From assembly GCA_015057425.1 (NCBI GenBank), contig SVEL01000005.1:1-64000 (forward strand): DNA of 64,000 nt, given 5' to 3'. Of the stretch, positions 18,901 to 29,106 are shown piece after piece; position 1 is the stretch's first letter; the number at the start of each line of letters is the position of its first letter. Under the pieces are notes generated by a model that searched no databases, was not told the origin of the DNA, and was given only the letters and a program-made list of their open reading frames with translations. The DNA is from Lachnospiraceae bacterium. GTDB taxonomy: Bacteria > Bacillota > Clostridia > Lachnospirales > Lachnospiraceae. A program made the position numbers and the translations under genes.

Positions 18901-19737
18901 GAATTATTCGAAGCAAGAAAGCCAAAGGGACTTGCGATTATTGCAGAGTTTGGCGGTAAGGCTGAGATTAAAGATACTAAGAAGAAGAGAGAAATCATTA
19001 TTACAGATCCTGAAACAGGAAACAGTAAGGCATATCTTATTCCATATGGTTCAAGAATTAAGATTATGGACGGTGCTGTACTTGAAGCAGGTGATGAACT
19101 TACAGAAGGTAGCGTAAATCCGCATGATATCCTTAAGATTAAAGGACTTCGTGCAGTACAGGATTATATGTTACAGGAAGTTCAGAGAGTATATCGTCTT
19201 CAGGGTGTTGAAATCAATGATAAACATATCGAAGTTATCGTTAGACAGATGCTTAAGAAGATTAAGATTGAAGAAGCAGGTGATTCAGAGTTCCTTCCGG
19301 GTATGAGCGTTGATGTTCTTGATTTTGATGAAGTTAATGAACAGCTTATCGCAGAAGGCAAACAGCCGGCAGAAGGTAAGCAGGTAATGCTTGGTATTAC
19401 AAAAGCATCTCTTGCAACAAGTTCATTCCTTTCAGCAGCTTCATTCCAGGAAACAACAAAGGTTCTTACGGAAGCAGCTATTAATGGTAAGGTTGATCCA
19501 CTTATCGGTCTTAAGGAAAATGTTATCATTGGTAAACTTATTCCTGCAGGTACAGGTATGAAGAGATATCGTTCAGTTACTCTTGATACAGAAAAAGAAG
19601 TAATTGAAAATGAAGAAGTTATGGCTGAACAGTATGATGTTGAAGAAACAGTAACTGATGAAGAAGTAATCAGCGAAGAAGTAGTTGATGAAGAAGCAGT
19701 TAGCGAAGAAACTGTGGCAGCAAGCGAAGAAGAATAA
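15907..19737 (+). CDS. rpoC: DNA-directed RNA polymerase subunit beta'
   Basis: 1276 aa. The N-terminal zinc ribbon is seen (CHCGKYK then CDKCG), the absolutely conserved catalytic NADFDGDQ motif near residue 460 binds Mg, and a second zinc site has [13 protein letters not shown]. The ATG at 15907 follows GGAGG by 6 bases; the upstream in-frame ATG at 15895 overlaps that site. The last ~50 residues are an unusually acidic run of Glu and Asp. A strong terminator follows 18 bases after the stop. Confidence 0.98.
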   Translation: MPETNNATYQPMTFDKIKIGLASPDKIREWSRGEVKKPETINYRTLKPEKDGLFCERIFGPSKDWECHCGKYKKIRYKGVVCDKCGVEVTKASVRRERMGSIELAAPVSHIWYFKGIPSRMGLILDLTPRTLEKVLYFASYIVLDAGETSLKYKQVLSEKEYREACDAYGADAFRVGMGAEAINELLEAIDLDKDAEELKAELEGATGQKKARIIKRLEVVEAFRASGNRPEWMILQVVPVIPPDLRPMVQLDGGRFATSDLNDLYRRIINRNNRLERLLELGAPEIIVRNEKRMLQEAVDALIDNGRRGRPVTGPGNRALKSLSDMLKGKQGRFRQNLLGKRVDYSGRSVIVVGPELKIYQCGLPKEMAIELFKPFVMRELVANKTAHNIKNAKNLVEKLDPVVWDVLEDVIKEHPVMLNRAPTLHRLGIQAFEPVLVEGKAIKLHPLVCTAFNADFDGDQMAVHLPLSVEAQAECRFLLLSPNNLLKPSDGGPVAVPSQDMVLGIYYLTMERLVDHYGEVEATDKYPVYESEAELEEAFRNGKVAKDEMVLVKANNYSSLGREVLCTPEELFGKYFQNTNIAILAYENGEITLHQRIFVRKEVVDEAGNKISKNIATTLGRLIFNEIIPQDLGFVKRDTAEDALELEVNFHVGKKQLKKILEKVINTHGATKTAEVLDDIKSMGYKYSTRAAMTVSISDMTVPAKKKDIIKNAEETVEMISENFKRGFVTEEERYKEVVKTWEEADKELTTALLSGLDKYNNIFMMADSGARGSDKQIKQLAGMRGLMADTTGRTIELPIKSNFREGLDVLEYFISAHGARKGLSDTALRTADSGYLTRRLVDVSQELIVRQTDCCEGKDIPFMEIKAFLEGAEVIESLEERITGRYAAETICDAEGNVIVKANHMINPKRAAKVVATGVESVKIRTILSCKSHNGVCAKCYGANMATGQAVQVGEAVGIIAAQSIGEPGTQLTMRTFHTGGVAGGDITQGLPRVEELFEARKPKGLAIIAEFGGKAEIKDTKKKREIIITDPETGNSKAYLIPYGSRIKIMDGAVLEAGDELTEGSVNPHDILKIKGLRAVQDYMLQEVQRVYRLQGVEINDKHIEVIVRQMLKKIKIEEAGDSEFLPGMSVDVLDFDEVNEQLIAEGKQPAEGKQVMLGITKASLATSSFLSAASFQETTKVLTEAAINGKVDPLIGLKENVIIGKLIPAGTGMKRYRSVTLDTEKEVIENEEVMAEQYDVEETVTDEEVISEEVVDEEAVSEETVAASEEE

Positions 19738-19755
19738 GTAAATATTTCTTAAATA

Positions 19756-19786
19756 AAAGCTCAACCTTCCGGAGGTTGAGCTTTTT
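19756..19786 (+). terminator. Intrinsic terminator of rpoBC
   Basis: A perfect 12-bp stem (19756-19767 with 19773-19784) encloses a 5-nt loop, followed by a T-rich stretch, directly after the rpoC stop. Confidence 0.92.
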
Positions 19787-19803
19787 GTATTCATAGGATA
19801 ATG

Positions 19804-19834
19804 AAAAAAATGCCACTATTTAATAGTGGCATTT
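19804..19834 (-). terminator. Terminator overlapping the stop of the HD-domain gene
   Basis: Inverted repeat 19808-19820 / 19822-19834 followed on the minus strand by a run of T. The last four codons and the stop of the minus-strand gene lie within the hairpin, so coding sequence and terminator are shared. It faces the rpoC terminator only 18 bases away. Confidence 0.85.
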
Positions 19835-20934
19835 GATGCATAAAATTTATCTACGAGTTCCGGACTCATAACGAAACGGTTATCCATTGTCTTGATAATG
19901 TCGCTGATTTTAACAGTTTCGTAAGTACTTCTGAGACCAAGGTCATATACCTGATTCTTACCAAGCGATAACACTGTAGGGCGCAAAGGAGTTGCTTCAT
20001 TTTCCTTTATAATAAGTGCTTTTTCACCATTTGTAAGGTCCACACACGCACCTACAGGAAGAATATTGATACTTGAAATTATGGCTTCCACGACGTTTTC
20101 GTCGAATTCGTATTCACGTTCTAACATATAAGTAACAGCAGCAAATTCAGACATAGGATCTTTATAGACTCTCATAGCAGTAAGAATATCAAAAAGATCG
20201 GCAATCTTTATGATTTTTGTTCCTAAGAGAATCTTAGAATCATTGTCATTTTCTGCTTGTTCCATTTTAGAAAGAAGCTCTGTAGACATTTGTATAAAAA
20301 ATCTTCTTATACCTGAAGGAAGCATATAATTGTTTCTTATAAGGTTATATCCGTCAAGCTCAAACTGTCGTATAGTAGTAAGTTCATCATATGTAAGTTT
20401 ACCTGTTTTGTTAAGTAGTTCATCAGGACACATTAACTTACCGATATCATGAAGAAGTGCTGAAACAATCAGATAAAGCTGATCATTGCGTGAGATTTTG
20501 AGCTTGTGGGAAATAAGTGCCGTAAGTATGGCAACATTTACCGAATGACGATACACATGGTCATTTGGATTTCTGATAGACTGCATAAAGTTAATCTTAC
20601 GATTAAGATTACCATATCGTTTCTGTATGTCTGCAGCAAGGGTTTCAATCTTGCGTGGCAGATCTCCATTTAGTACATCAGCCAAACCATCAGCTAAAGC
20701 AAATGATGATGCTGCCTGAAAACGTTCAAATTCCTCTTCCTCTTCAGTAATAGGTGGAAGCGGTTCTGTCGGTTCCAAGATGTATAAACCGAACAAATTA
20801 AGTGATTCAATGTTAACTATAGCGCTATTACGTAAAGCAACACCACGTCCGAAAAGCAATACACCTTTTTGATTATAAATAGGTTTTGCAATTCGCATAC
20901 CTTCTCTCAAATCTTTAACCTGAACAAATCTCAT
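19816..20934 (-). CDS. HD-GYP-like domain protein with degenerate GYP region
   Basis: 372 aa. An N-terminal ~110-residue region of HD-GYP-associated type begins with KDLREGMRIAKPIYN. The HD domain has LLHDIGKLMCPDELLNKTGKL near residues 158-180, so the HD metal ligands and the following lysines are kept. The HHExxDGxGYP region of active c-di-GMP phosphodiesterases is instead FIQMSTELL-like and lacks HHE and GYP. It may therefore bind rather than cleave c-di-GMP, or act on another nucleotide. GGAGG precedes the start by 5 bases. Confidence 0.75.
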   Translation of the reverse strand: MRFVQVKDLREGMRIAKPIYNQKGVLLFGRGVALRNSAIVNIESLNLFGLYILEPTEPLPPITEEEEEFERFQAASSFALADGLADVLNGDLPRKIETLAADIQKRYGNLNRKINFMQSIRNPNDHVYRHSVNVAILTALISHKLKISRNDQLYLIVSALLHDIGKLMCPDELLNKTGKLTYDELTTIRQFELDGYNLIRNNYMLPSGIRRFFIQMSTELLSKMEQAENDNDSKILLGTKIIKIADLFDILTAMRVYKDPMSEFAAVTYMLEREYEFDENVVEAIISSINILPVGACVDLTNGEKALIIKENEATPLRPTVLSLGKNQVYDLGLRSTYETVKISDIIKTMDNRFVMSPELVDKFYASNATIK

Positions 20935-21004
20935 ATAATCCTCCGCCTACATATACTAATATACGTAATATATGCTACTAATCAATAATGTAAAAACCCA
21001 TTTA

Positions 21005-21033
21005 ATTATACTAAAATAAACAATAAAATACAA
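21005..21033 (-). promoter_or_regulatory. Promoter of the HD-domain gene
   Basis: On the minus strand TTGTAT (21033-21028) and TATAAT (21010-21005) are separated by 17 nt, giving a ~65-nt leader before the start at 20934. Confidence 0.65.
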
Positions 21034-21074
21034 TATGTAATTGCGTTATAAGTCGAAATATGTCAAAAATGACA

Positions 21075-21554
21075 TTAATGACAATGGCATCTGCTTGTAA
21101 AATCAGCAGGATAGAGACACATCATAGTATAATTATCATAAATATAAAGATTTTGAGGTTTATTTTTAGTATCACTAAGTACCTTAAATCCGATAGATTT
21201 TAAGAAGCCCTCAAGATGTGAAGGCACAGAGCAGTATATTGCATCTGCGCTACATTGAATTGCTTTGTCCACTAACATACGGACAACAAAATCGCCATAA
21301 AAGTTGCCGCGATACTCTTTAAGAACACAAAAATTATCAATAACAAAGTTTTCTAAGTCGTAAGTAACACGACCGTATCCGGCGATGTTTTTAGTATCGG
21401 TGTCTAAAACAATTACGTGATTTGCCATAGAATCAAGTTCCTTATGAAGATAATCATTATAAGAATTTATCTCTTCTGTAAATACTGTGTTCATTATATT
21501 GTCGGCAGTGTCAAATTCCGGACTGCCCGGTAAAATCCATTTTCCCTGAATCAT
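21075..21554 (-). CDS. GNAT-family N-acetyltransferase
   Basis: 159 aa. The central part has the GNAT core order: a strand with IAGYGRVTYD, a strand with NFVIDNFCVL, then EYRGNFYGDFVVRMLVDKA, which corresponds to the acetyl-CoA pyrophosphate-binding loop (R/Q-x-x-G-x-G/A) in a degenerate form, and a late GFLKSIGFKV segment. The substrate is unknown. It is read from a good GGAG site and lies 38 bases after the YitT gene on the same strand. Confidence 0.7.
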   Translation of the reverse strand: MIQGKWILPGSPEFDTADNIMNTVFTEEINSYNDYLHKELDSMANHVIVLDTDTKNIAGYGRVTYDLENFVIDNFCVLKEYRGNFYGDFVVRMLVDKAIQCSADAIYCSVPSHLEGFLKSIGFKVLSDTKNKPQNLYIYDNYTMMCLYPADFTSRCHCH

Positions 21555-21592
21555 ATATTTCTCCGTTCTAAGCTTGTATGCTTATGTTATTT

Positions 21593-22465
21593 TTATTGTG
21601 ATGAGAAGGTCTTAAAGCCTTTTCCTAAAATGTCCTTAGCTGATGTTATTATAATAAATGCATCTTTGTCAATGTCATAAATCATCTTCTCAGCCTTTGG
21701 ATATTTAAATTTCTTCATGGCACACATAATTACCTTCTTCTTTTTGCCGTCATAACCACCGGTTGCACTGAGTAAAGTTGCGCCTACATCTACGTTGTGA
21801 AGAAGAGCAGATGAAATATCGGCTTCACGTTCACTTATTATAAACATCATAAGTGTCTGGTCGGTACGGTAAAGTATCTTATCGATGAAGAAAGACGATA
21901 CAAATATGGTGATTGCTGCATAAAGTGCTGATTCAATACTTTTGAATACAATTGCTGATAATGAAACGATGATTACGTCTATCATAAAGAAGAATTTACC
22001 AACTTCAATATGAGGATAGCGGAGCTTAAGTAAATTTATAATAATATCAACTCCGCCGGTTGTTGTACCTGCTTTAAACAAAAAGGCAATAGCAATAGCT
22101 ACCAGCATACCGCCATAAACAGCTGCCAATATAGGGTTTGTTGTAAGGGGACCGATATCTGAACTTTCAAGTATATCCATAAAAGTTGTGGATATGGCAA
22201 TTGCTAATAGTGTCTTGAAGAATAACTTCTTGCCTAATTTGAAAAAACCTAACAAAAGAACAGGAATGTTTATGCAAAAGTATACGAGACCTGTAGGAAG
22301 ACCGGCCACGTGGTTAACCATAATCGATACACCGGTTAATCCGCCGGGAGCGAGATTATTCGGATTTAAAAATAAGCTGACACCGACACTGTATAAGAAT
22401 GCAAATGCGGTAATATATAGAATTCTGTATACAGCTTTGAAAAATTTTATTAAACTTGGATGCAT
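21593..22465 (-). CDS. YitT-family membrane protein (DUF161/DUF2179)
   Basis: 290 aa. The N-terminal ~200 residues hold five or six membrane segments with the family features NPNNLAPGGLTGVS and AGTTTGGVDII. The C-terminal ~80 residues form the soluble DUF2179 domain (LLSATGGYDGKKKKVIMCA). Function is unproven in this family. The start at 22465 is chosen because GGAGG lies about 10 bases upstream; the open frame extends further upstream without a ribosome binding site. Confidence 0.85.
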   Translation of the reverse strand: MHPSLIKFFKAVYRILYITAFAFLYSVGVSLFLNPNNLAPGGLTGVSIMVNHVAGLPTGLVYFCINIPVLLLGFFKLGKKLFFKTLLAIAISTTFMDILESSDIGPLTTNPILAAVYGGMLVAIAIAFLFKAGTTTGGVDIIINLLKLRYPHIEVGKFFFMIDVIIVSLSAIVFKSIESALYAAITIFVSSFFIDKILYRTDQTLMMFIISEREADISSALLHNVDVGATLLSATGGYDGKKKKVIMCAMKKFKYPKAEKMIYDIDKDAFIIITSAKDILGKGFKTFSSQ

Positions 22466-22574
22466 AAATACTGACCTCCGACACTTTGGTAAAATTCTTT
22501 TATATTTTGTGCATATATTTGTTAAATATACATATTGCAGGAACACGGCATCTGACAAAGGTATATATTTGTGG

Positions 22575-23267
22575 TCACTTTTTGGTGTTTATGGAAATAT
22601 GTCCCATATCAACCTTGTCCCATATTTTGTTATTGATCTTGACTTTATAGTTAGGAATAATCTGCTTATAATAATCGCCATTTGGGTCAAAATCCACTTC
22701 TGTAAGGTTAGGATTTTGTTCGGAAATATGATTTACATATAATTCAGCCAAAGCGATTCTGTATAAAACGTCATATAATTCCTTGGTTGTATAATTAGTT
22801 GCTTCCATTTGGGGACCGGTCATATTCTTTAATGTTTCATATGTTTCATCGGACAGCCTGTCAAGGCGTTCTTCATCAGGGGAAAGCCCAAGTTTCAGCG
22901 CTTCATTGGCATAAATATAGTCTCTTATAACGAGGTTGATAGTAGCTTCTTTGATAACATCTTTTATAAAACCGTCATTAAGATAAAGTTTCCAATATTC
23001 AGCCGGCTTATCTTCATTATATGCGTGAGCGGCTATATCTACATGAGCTTCCATTTTTACTATATAATAGGAAATTTCATGTAAGGAAAACTTGTAATCA
23101 TCAATGGTGAGAACCGTAGAATTCTGATGTTCACTGTAATCAAAGTGTTCTATTTCGCTTCTGTTTAAAGAATATATAATTGCAATCATTGTGATTGAGC
23201 CTATTATGACAATTATACAGATAGCAAGAATTAAGTTGTATTTTGTTGAGTTCACATTATTTTCCAT
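22575..23267 (-). CDS. Membrane-anchored SurA/PrsA N-terminal-like protein
   Basis: 230 aa. A short cytosolic tip is followed by one membrane segment (residues ~11-33) and a mostly helical extracellular domain: LTIDDYKFSLHEISYYI, a helix-rich middle and a Tyr/Asp-rich end. This resembles the SurA-like chaperone part of PrsA foldases, but no parvulin (PPIase) domain follows. It may help secreted proteins fold. The match is weak; it is otherwise a hypothetical membrane protein. Confidence 0.45.
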   Translation of the reverse strand: MENNVNSTKYNLILAICIIVIIGSITMIAIIYSLNRSEIEHFDYSEHQNSTVLTIDDYKFSLHEISYYIVKMEAHVDIAAHAYNEDKPAEYWKLYLNDGFIKDVIKEATINLVIRDYIYANEALKLGLSPDEERLDRLSDETYETLKNMTGPQMEATNYTTKELYDVLYRIALAELYVNHISEQNPNLTEVDFDPNGDYYKQIIPNYKVKINNKIWDKVDMGHISINTKK

Positions 23268-23310
23268 AATTATATTGTATCAATTTTAGTTTTTTTTGCA
23301 AGTAGTTCTA

Positions 23311-23338
23311 TTGACAATGTGAGAAAAATGTATAAGAT
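23311..23338 (+). promoter_or_regulatory. Possible promoter of the zinc lipoprotein gene
   Basis: TTGACA (23311-23316) with TAAGAT (23333-23338) at a 16-nt spacing, 40 bases before the start codon. The -10 match is imperfect. No Zur-like palindrome is obvious. Confidence 0.45.
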
Positions 23339-23377
23339 TAAAATGTATGTAATTAAAGTCAAAGAAATGGAGATAAT

Positions 23378-24370
23378 ATGAAAATTACCAATATAAATAC
23401 AGTAAAAAAGACAATTGCATTAATGGCAGCAGTTATTATGTGCCTGTCATTGTTCGGATGCGCTTTAGGAAAAAAGGATGAAAAGATAAGCATAGTGTGT
23501 ACTATTTTTCCACAGTATGATTTTGTACGACAGATAACGAAAGAGTGTAATAATATAGAAGTAACTATGTTGCTTAAGCCCGGACAGGAAAGCCATGATT
23601 ATGACCCTTCATCAAAAGATATTCTTAAGATTCACGATGCTGATGTATTTATATATGTAGGCGGAGAATCTGATACATGGATTGAGGATGTGCTGTTAGG
23701 CGTTGAAAATAAGAACCAGATAAGATTGAAATTAATGGATATGGTCGATGTGTGTATGGAAGAACATGCACATGACGAGGATGAACATAGTGGACAAGAG
23801 GAAGGTGACCATATCGACAATCATGAAGATCATAACCACGAATATGATGAACATGTATGGACATCACCTGTTAATGCAATGAAAATAACGTCTGCCATAT
23901 CAGAAGCATTGTGCAATATAGAAGCAATAGATAAAGAAAAGGTAAAGACAAATACCGAAGAATATCTTAAACAGCTTGAGAATCTTCATAATAATATGAA
24001 AGAAATAATTGAAAATGCGTCAGGCGATACATTGATTGTAGCTGACAGATTTCCGATTTTATATTTTTGTAATGAATACGGATTAAAGTATTACGCTGCA
24101 TTTTCAGGCTGTGCAACATCAGTTGAGCCATCAACGGCAATAATAATTGAACTTATAGATAAGGTAAATGAATTAAATGTTCCATGTATAATAGCTATGG
24201 AAATGTCTGCAGCAGCTACGGCAAAGCATATTGCTGAGGAAACCGGAAAAGAAGTGATTACATTTTATCCGTGTCACAATGTCACAAGTGATGACATGGC
24301 AACCGGGGTGACATACATTGATTTGATGAACAGAAATATGGAGACATTAAAGAAGGCGTTACAGTATTAA
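23378..24370 (+). CDS. Zinc/manganese ABC transporter substrate-binding lipoprotein (ZnuA/AdcA type)
   Basis: 330 aa. A signal peptide ends in the lipobox LFGC, Cys28 being the lipid-anchored residue. The cluster A-I fold (PF01297) is recognisable from VCTIFPQYDFVRQI, the GQESHDYDPS metal site His and a conserved HVWTSP segment. A His/Asp/Glu-rich loop near residues 128-160 is typical of zinc-specific members, where it may gather metal. The permease and ATPase genes that normally follow are absent, so this is a solo binding protein. Confidence 0.88.
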   Translation: MKITNINTVKKTIALMAAVIMCLSLFGCALGKKDEKISIVCTIFPQYDFVRQITKECNNIEVTMLLKPGQESHDYDPSSKDILKIHDADVFIYVGGESDTWIEDVLLGVENKNQIRLKLMDMVDVCMEEHAHDEDEHSGQEEGDHIDNHEDHNHEYDEHVWTSPVNAMKITSAISEALCNIEAIDKEKVKTNTEEYLKQLENLHNNMKEIIENASGDTLIVADRFPILYFCNEYGLKYYAAFSGCATSVEPSTAIIIELIDKVNELNVPCIIAMEMSAAATAKHIAEETGKEVITFYPCHNVTSDDMATGVTYIDLMNRNMETLKKALQY

Positions 24371-24376
24371 TTACAA

Positions 24377-24420
24377 AAGAGGTTTTTGGCATATTAAAAA
24401 AATGCGGAAACCTCTTATTT
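24377..24420 (+). terminator. Terminator after the zinc lipoprotein gene
   Basis: AAGAGGTTT pairs with AAACCTCTT around an inner GCAT/ATGC stem (24377-24416), followed by a T-rich stretch. Confidence 0.8.
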
Positions 24421-24447
24421 TTTATGAGAAAATTCCAAAAAAAATTC

Positions 24448-24476
24448 TTGACATTAGAAATATCTGTGTTTATAAT
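24448..24476 (+). promoter_or_regulatory. Promoter of the str operon
   Basis: Perfect TTGACA (24448-24453) and TATAAT (24471-24476), 17-nt spacer, about 75 bases before rpsL. Confidence 0.88.
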
Positions 24477-24551
24477 GATATGGCGTGCATTGAAACGTGT
24501 ATTTTTTTGTGCGTATATAAACAATATTTTAAATTCAGGAGGTGAAAAAGA

Positions 24552-24971
24552 ATGCCTACATTTAACCAGTTAGTAAGAAAAGGAAGACAGACAGCTGAAA
24601 AGAAATCAACTGCACCAGCTCTCCAGAAGGGTTACAACTCTTTAAAGAAGAAAGCAACAGATACATCTGCTCCACAGAAGAGAGGTGTTTGTACAGCAGT
24701 TAAGACAGCTACTCCTAAGAAACCTAACTCAGCTCTTAGAAAAATCGCCAGAGTTCGTCTTTCTAACGGTATTGAAGTAACAAGCTACATTCCTGGTGAA
24801 GGTCACAACCTTCAGGAACATAGTGTTGTTCTTATCAGAGGTGGTAGAGTAAAGGACCTTCCAGGTACAAGATACCACATCGTTAGAGGTACACTGGATA
24901 CAGCAGGTGTTGCTAAGAGAAGACAGGCGCGTTCAAAGTATGGTGCTAAGAGACCTAAGGACGCAAAATAA
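24552..24971 (+). CDS. rpsL: 30S ribosomal protein S12
   Basis: 139 aa. Contains the invariant [17 protein letters not shown]-type segment and [12 protein letters not shown]; both streptomycin-linked lysines (in TPKKPNS and GRVKDLPG) are the drug-sensitive form. S12 monitors codon-anticodon pairing at the decoding site. First gene of the str operon, preceded by GGAGG. The 145-nt gap to rpsG contains a small GTGTT-atgt-AACAC hairpin, in the place where the S7 regulatory site lies in other bacteria. Confidence 0.98.
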   Translation: MPTFNQLVRKGRQTAEKKSTAPALQKGYNSLKKKATDTSAPQKRGVCTAVKTATPKKPNSALRKIARVRLSNGIEVTSYIPGEGHNLQEHSVVLIRGGRVKDLPGTRYHIVRGTLDTAGVAKRRQARSKYGAKRPKDAK

Positions 24972-25116
24972 GGTGTAGTGTTATGTAACACACACATCAC
25001 AGGTTGAATGAAATAAGTGCCCGGATTTAAAATATTGTTTATTTTAACCGTGCGCGAACACAGAAAAATTTGTGAGTACCGTTGATTTAATTAAATTCAT
25101 TAAGGAGGGAAGAACC

Positions 25117-25587
25117 GTGCCACGTAAAGGACATACTCAGAAAAGAGACGTTTTAGCAGATCCATTATACAATAACAAAGTGGTTACAAAGCTTATCAAC
25201 AACATTATGTTAGATGGTAAGAGAGGAGTAGCTCAGAAGATCGTATATGGAGCATTTGATAGAGTTGCTGAAAAGAGCGGTAAGGAAGCTTTAGAAGTTT
25301 TCGAAGAAGCTATGAACAATGTTATGCCAGTTCTTGAAGTTAAAGCAAGAAGAATCGGTGGAGCAACTTATCAGGTGCCAATCGAAGTTAAACCTGACAG
25401 AAGACAGGCATTAGCTCTTCGTTGGCTTACATTATTCTCACGTAAGAGAAGTGAAAAGACAATGGAAGAAAGATTGGCAAACGAAATTCTTGATGCAGCT
25501 AACAACACAGGTGCAGCTGTTAAGAGAAAAGAAGAAATGCATAGAATGGCAGAAGCTAATAAGGCATTTGCGCATTATAGATTCTAA
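25117..25587 (+). CDS. rpsG: 30S ribosomal protein S7
   Basis: 156 aa starting at GTG 25117 as (M)[15 protein letters not shown], the normal S7 N-terminus, with AAGGAGGG 8 bases upstream. A longer frame exists from 25072 but adds residues not found in S7. S7 starts assembly of the 30S head and contacts the E site. In other bacteria it also represses translation of its own operon. Confidence 0.97.
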   Translation: MPRKGHTQKRDVLADPLYNNKVVTKLINNIMLDGKRGVAQKIVYGAFDRVAEKSGKEALEVFEEAMNNVMPVLEVKARRIGGATYQVPIEVKPDRRQALALRWLTLFSRKRSEKTMEERLANEILDAANNTGAAVKRKEEMHRMAEANKAFAHYRF

Positions 25588-25607
25588 TAGAGGAGGAAAA
25601 TTAACCT

Positions 25608-27725
25608 ATGGCTGGAAGAGAATATCCATTAGAGAGAACCAGAAATATAGGTATTATGGCTCATATTGATGCTGGTAAAACAACAACAACAGAGCGTATC
25701 CTTTATTATACTGGTGTAAACCACAAAATAGGTGACACACATGAAGGTACTGCAACAATGGACTGGATGGAGCAGGAACAGGAAAGAGGTATTACAATTA
25801 CTTCAGCTGCTACAACATGTCACTGGACATTGCAGAAGGAAACAAAGCCGGCTCCGGGTGCTTTAGAGCATCGTATCAACATCATTGATACACCTGGACA
25901 CGTAGACTTCACTGTAGAAGTTGAACGTTCACTTCGTGTACTTGATGGTGCAGTTGGTGTTTTCTGTGCTAAGGGTGGTGTTGAACCACAGTCAGAAAAC
26001 GTTTGGAGACAGGCTGACACATACAACGTACCAAGAATGGCATTCGTAAATAAGATGGATATCTTAGGTGCTAACTTCTATGGTACAGTAGATCAGATTA
26101 AGAACAGATTACGTAAGAATGCAATTTGTCTTCAGTTACCAATCGGTAAGGAAGATGAATTCAAGGGTATCATTGACTTGTTTGAAATGCAGGCTTATAT
26201 CTACAATGATGATAAGGGTGATAACATCACAATTACAGCAATTCCTGATGATATGAAGGATGAAGCTGAACTTTACCATTCAGAATTAATCGAAAAAATC
26301 TGTGAATTAGATGATGATCTTACAATGATGTATCTTGAAGGAGAAGAACCATCTACAGAGCAGTTAAAGGCAGCTCTTAGAAAGGCTACCTGTGAATGTA
26401 GAGCAATTCCTGTATGCTGTGGTACAGCTTACAGAAATAAGGGCGTTCAGAAGCTTCTTGATGCTGTTATCGAATATATGCCATCACCAATAGATATCCC
26501 TGCTATTAAGGGTGTTGATATGGATGGTAACGAAGTTGAAAGACATTCATCAGATGATGAACCTTTCGCAGCATTAGCATTTAAGATTATGGCTGACCCA
26601 TTCGTTGGTAAGCTTGCATTCTTCAGAGTATATTCAGGAACTATTAACTCTGGTTCATATGTACTCAATGCTACAAAAGATAAGAAGGAAAGAGTTGGAC
26701 GTATCCTTCAGATGCATGCTAACAAGAGACAGGAACTTGATAAAGTATATTCAGGTGATATCGCTGCTGCTGTAGGCTTTAAGGTTACAGGTACAGGTGA
26801 TACAATCTGTGATGAACAGCATCCGGTTATTCTTGAATCTATGGAATTCCCAGAACCTGTTATCGAGCTTGCTATCGAACCTAAGACAAAGGATGCTCAG
26901 GGTAAGATGGGTGAAGCACTTGCTAAGCTTGCTGAAGAAGATCCTACATTCAAAGCTCATACAAATCAGGAAACAGGACAGACAATCATCGCCGGAATGG
27001 GTGAACTTCATCTTGAAATTATCGTAGATAGACTTCTTCGTGAGTTCAAGGTAGAAGCAAACGTTGGTGCACCACAGGTTGCATACAAGGAAGCTCTTAC
27101 TAAGACAGTTGAAGTTGATAGTAAATACGCTAAGCAGTCAGGTGGTCGTGGTCAGTATGGTCACTGTAAAGTTAGATTCGAGCCAATGGATGCCAACGGA
27201 GAAGAATTATTCAAATTTGACTCAGAAGTTGTTGGTGGTGCTATTCCTAAGGAATACATCCCTGCAGTTGGTGAAGGTATCGAAGAAGCTACACAGGCTG
27301 GTATTCTTGCAGGATTCCCTGTAGTAGGTGTACACGCTACAGTTTACGATGGTTCATATCATGAAGTCGATTCATCAGAAATGGCATTCCACATTGCAGG
27401 TTCTATGGCATTCAAGGATGCTATGGCAAAAGCGGGTGCAGTATTACTTGAGCCTATTATGAAGGTTGAAGTTACAATGCCTGAAGAATACATGGGTGAT
27501 GTAATCGGTGATATTAACTCACGTCGTGGACGTATTGAAGGTATGGACGACCTTGGCGGTGGTAAGATTGTTAGAGCGTATGTTCCACTTGCTGAAATGT
27601 TCGGATATTCAACAGACCTTCGTTCAAAGACACAGGGTCGTGGTAACTATTCAATGTTCTTCGAGAAGTATGAACAGGTACCAAAGAATGTTCAGGAAAA
27701 GGTTATTGCTGCAAAAGCAAAATAA
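25608..27725 (+). CDS. fusA: Elongation factor G
   Basis: 705 aa. GTPase motifs [12 protein letters not shown], the switch II segment DTPGHVDFT and NKMD are all present, then domains II to V, ending with GRGNYSMFF near the C-terminus. Catalyses ribosome translocation. Follows rpsG by 20 bases with GAGGAGG. Confidence 0.98.
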   Translation: MAGREYPLERTRNIGIMAHIDAGKTTTTERILYYTGVNHKIGDTHEGTATMDWMEQEQERGITITSAATTCHWTLQKETKPAPGALEHRINIIDTPGHVDFTVEVERSLRVLDGAVGVFCAKGGVEPQSENVWRQADTYNVPRMAFVNKMDILGANFYGTVDQIKNRLRKNAICLQLPIGKEDEFKGIIDLFEMQAYIYNDDKGDNITITAIPDDMKDEAELYHSELIEKICELDDDLTMMYLEGEEPSTEQLKAALRKATCECRAIPVCCGTAYRNKGVQKLLDAVIEYMPSPIDIPAIKGVDMDGNEVERHSSDDEPFAALAFKIMADPFVGKLAFFRVYSGTINSGSYVLNATKDKKERVGRILQMHANKRQELDKVYSGDIAAAVGFKVTGTGDTICDEQHPVILESMEFPEPVIELAIEPKTKDAQGKMGEALAKLAEEDPTFKAHTNQETGQTIIAGMGELHLEIIVDRLLREFKVEANVGAPQVAYKEALTKTVEVDSKYAKQSGGRGQYGHCKVRFEPMDANGEELFKFDSEVVGGAIPKEYIPAVGEGIEEATQAGILAGFPVVGVHATVYDGSYHEVDSSEMAFHIAGSMAFKDAMAKAGAVLLEPIMKVEVTMPEEYMGDVIGDINSRRGRIEGMDDLGGGKIVRAYVPLAEMFGYSTDLRSKTQGRGNYSMFFEKYEQVPKNVQEKVIAAKAK

Positions 27726-27749
27726 CTTATTTAAATGTTAAAAAAAGGC

Positions 27750-27778
27750 TTGAAAATGATTATGTTTTCAAATATAAT
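27750..27778 (+). promoter_or_regulatory. Promoter of tuf within an inverted repeat
   Basis: TTGAAA (27750-27755) and TATAAT (27773-27778), 17-nt spacer, about 70 bases before tuf. AAATGATTAT and ATAATCATTT form an inverted repeat across the promoter, so the RNA of fusA read-through would fold here. A second hairpin GATTAC-gaaaa-GTAATC follows. Confidence 0.7.
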
Positions 27779-27849
27779 CATTTATAGCCTATTGATTACG
27801 AAAAGTAATCTATTAATAAATATGATTTTATTTAAGGAGGAATTTACTA

Positions 27850-29043
27850 ATGGCTAAAGCTAAGTTTGAAAGAAGTAAACCACATTGTAACATTGGTACA
27901 ATCGGACACGTTGACCATGGTAAGACAACATTAACAGCTGCTATCACAAAGACTCTTCATGAAAGATTAGGTACAGGTGAAGCTGTTGCATTCGAAAATA
28001 TTGATAAGGCTCCAGAAGAAAGAGAAAGAGGTATCACAATCTCTACAGCTCACGTTGAGTACGAATCAAAGAACAGACACTACGCTCACGTAGACTGTCC
28101 AGGACATGCTGACTACGTTAAGAACATGATCACTGGTGCTGCACAGATGGATGGTGCTATCCTCGTTGTTGCTGCTACAGATGGTGTTATGGCTCAGACA
28201 AAGGAACACATCCTTCTTTCAAGACAGGTAGGTGTACCTTACATCGTAGTATTCATGAACAAGTGTGATATGGTTGATGATCCAGAACTTCTTGAATTAG
28301 TAGAAATGGATATCAGAGAATTATTAAACGAATACGAATTCCCAGGAGATGATACACCAATCATCCAGGGTTCAGCTCTTAAGGCTCTTGAAGATCCAGC
28401 AAGTGAATGGGGCGATAAGATTCTTGAATTATTCGACGCTGTTGACGAATGGATTCCAAACCCAGAAAGAGATACAGATAAGCCATTCCTTATGCCAGTA
28501 GAAGACGTATTCACAATCACAGGTCGTGGTACAGTTGCTACAGGTAGAGTAGAAAGAGGAACACTTCACCTTAACGATGAAGTTGAAATTCTTGGTATTC
28601 ATGAAGACGTTCGTAAGACAGTTGTAACTGGTATCGAAATGTTTAGAAAGCTTCTTGATGAAGCTCAGGCTGGTGATAACATCGGTGCTCTTCTTCGTGG
28701 TGTTCAGAGAACAGATATCGAAAGAGGTCAGGTTATCGCTAAACCAGGTTCAGTAACATGCCATAAGAAATTTACAGCTCAGGTTTACGTATTAACAAAA
28801 GATGAAGGTGGTCGTCATACACCATTCTTCAACAACTACCGTCCACAGTTCTACTTCAGAACAACAGACGTTACAGGTGTATGCCAGTTACCAGCAGGTA
28901 TCGAAATGTGTATGCCAGGTGATAACGTAGAAATGACAGTAGAACTCATCCACCCAATCGCTATGGAACAGGGTCTTGGATTCGCTATCCGTGAAGGTGG
29001 TAGAACAGTAGGTTCAGGTAAGGTTGCTACAGTTATCGAATAA
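27850..29043 (+). CDS. tuf: Elongation factor Tu
   Basis: 397 aa with [19 protein letters not shown] and NKCD GTP-binding motifs, and the complete beta-barrel domains. Brings aminoacyl-tRNA to the ribosome. It can be transcribed from its own promoter as well as with fusA. Terminated by a strong hairpin at 29074-29100. Confidence 0.98.
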   Translation: MAKAKFERSKPHCNIGTIGHVDHGKTTLTAAITKTLHERLGTGEAVAFENIDKAPEERERGITISTAHVEYESKNRHYAHVDCPGHADYVKNMITGAAQMDGAILVVAATDGVMAQTKEHILLSRQVGVPYIVVFMNKCDMVDDPELLELVEMDIRELLNEYEFPGDDTPIIQGSALKALEDPASEWGDKILELFDAVDEWIPNPERDTDKPFLMPVEDVFTITGRGTVATGRVERGTLHLNDEVEILGIHEDVRKTVVTGIEMFRKLLDEAQAGDNIGALLRGVQRTDIERGQVIAKPGSVTCHKKFTAQVYVLTKDEGGRHTPFFNNYRPQFYFRTTDVTGVCQLPAGIEMCMPGDNVEMTVELIHPIAMEQGLGFAIREGGRTVGSGKVATVIE

Positions 29044-29073
29044 TCTATATAAGATTTCTATTTAAACTATTTT

Positions 29074-29106
29074 TCAGCCCTCTATTATATAGAGGGCTGA
29101 TATTTT
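29074..29106 (+). terminator. Terminator of the str operon
   Basis: Perfect 11-bp stem (29074-29084 with 29090-29100) and 5-nt loop followed by TATTTT. Confidence 0.88.
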
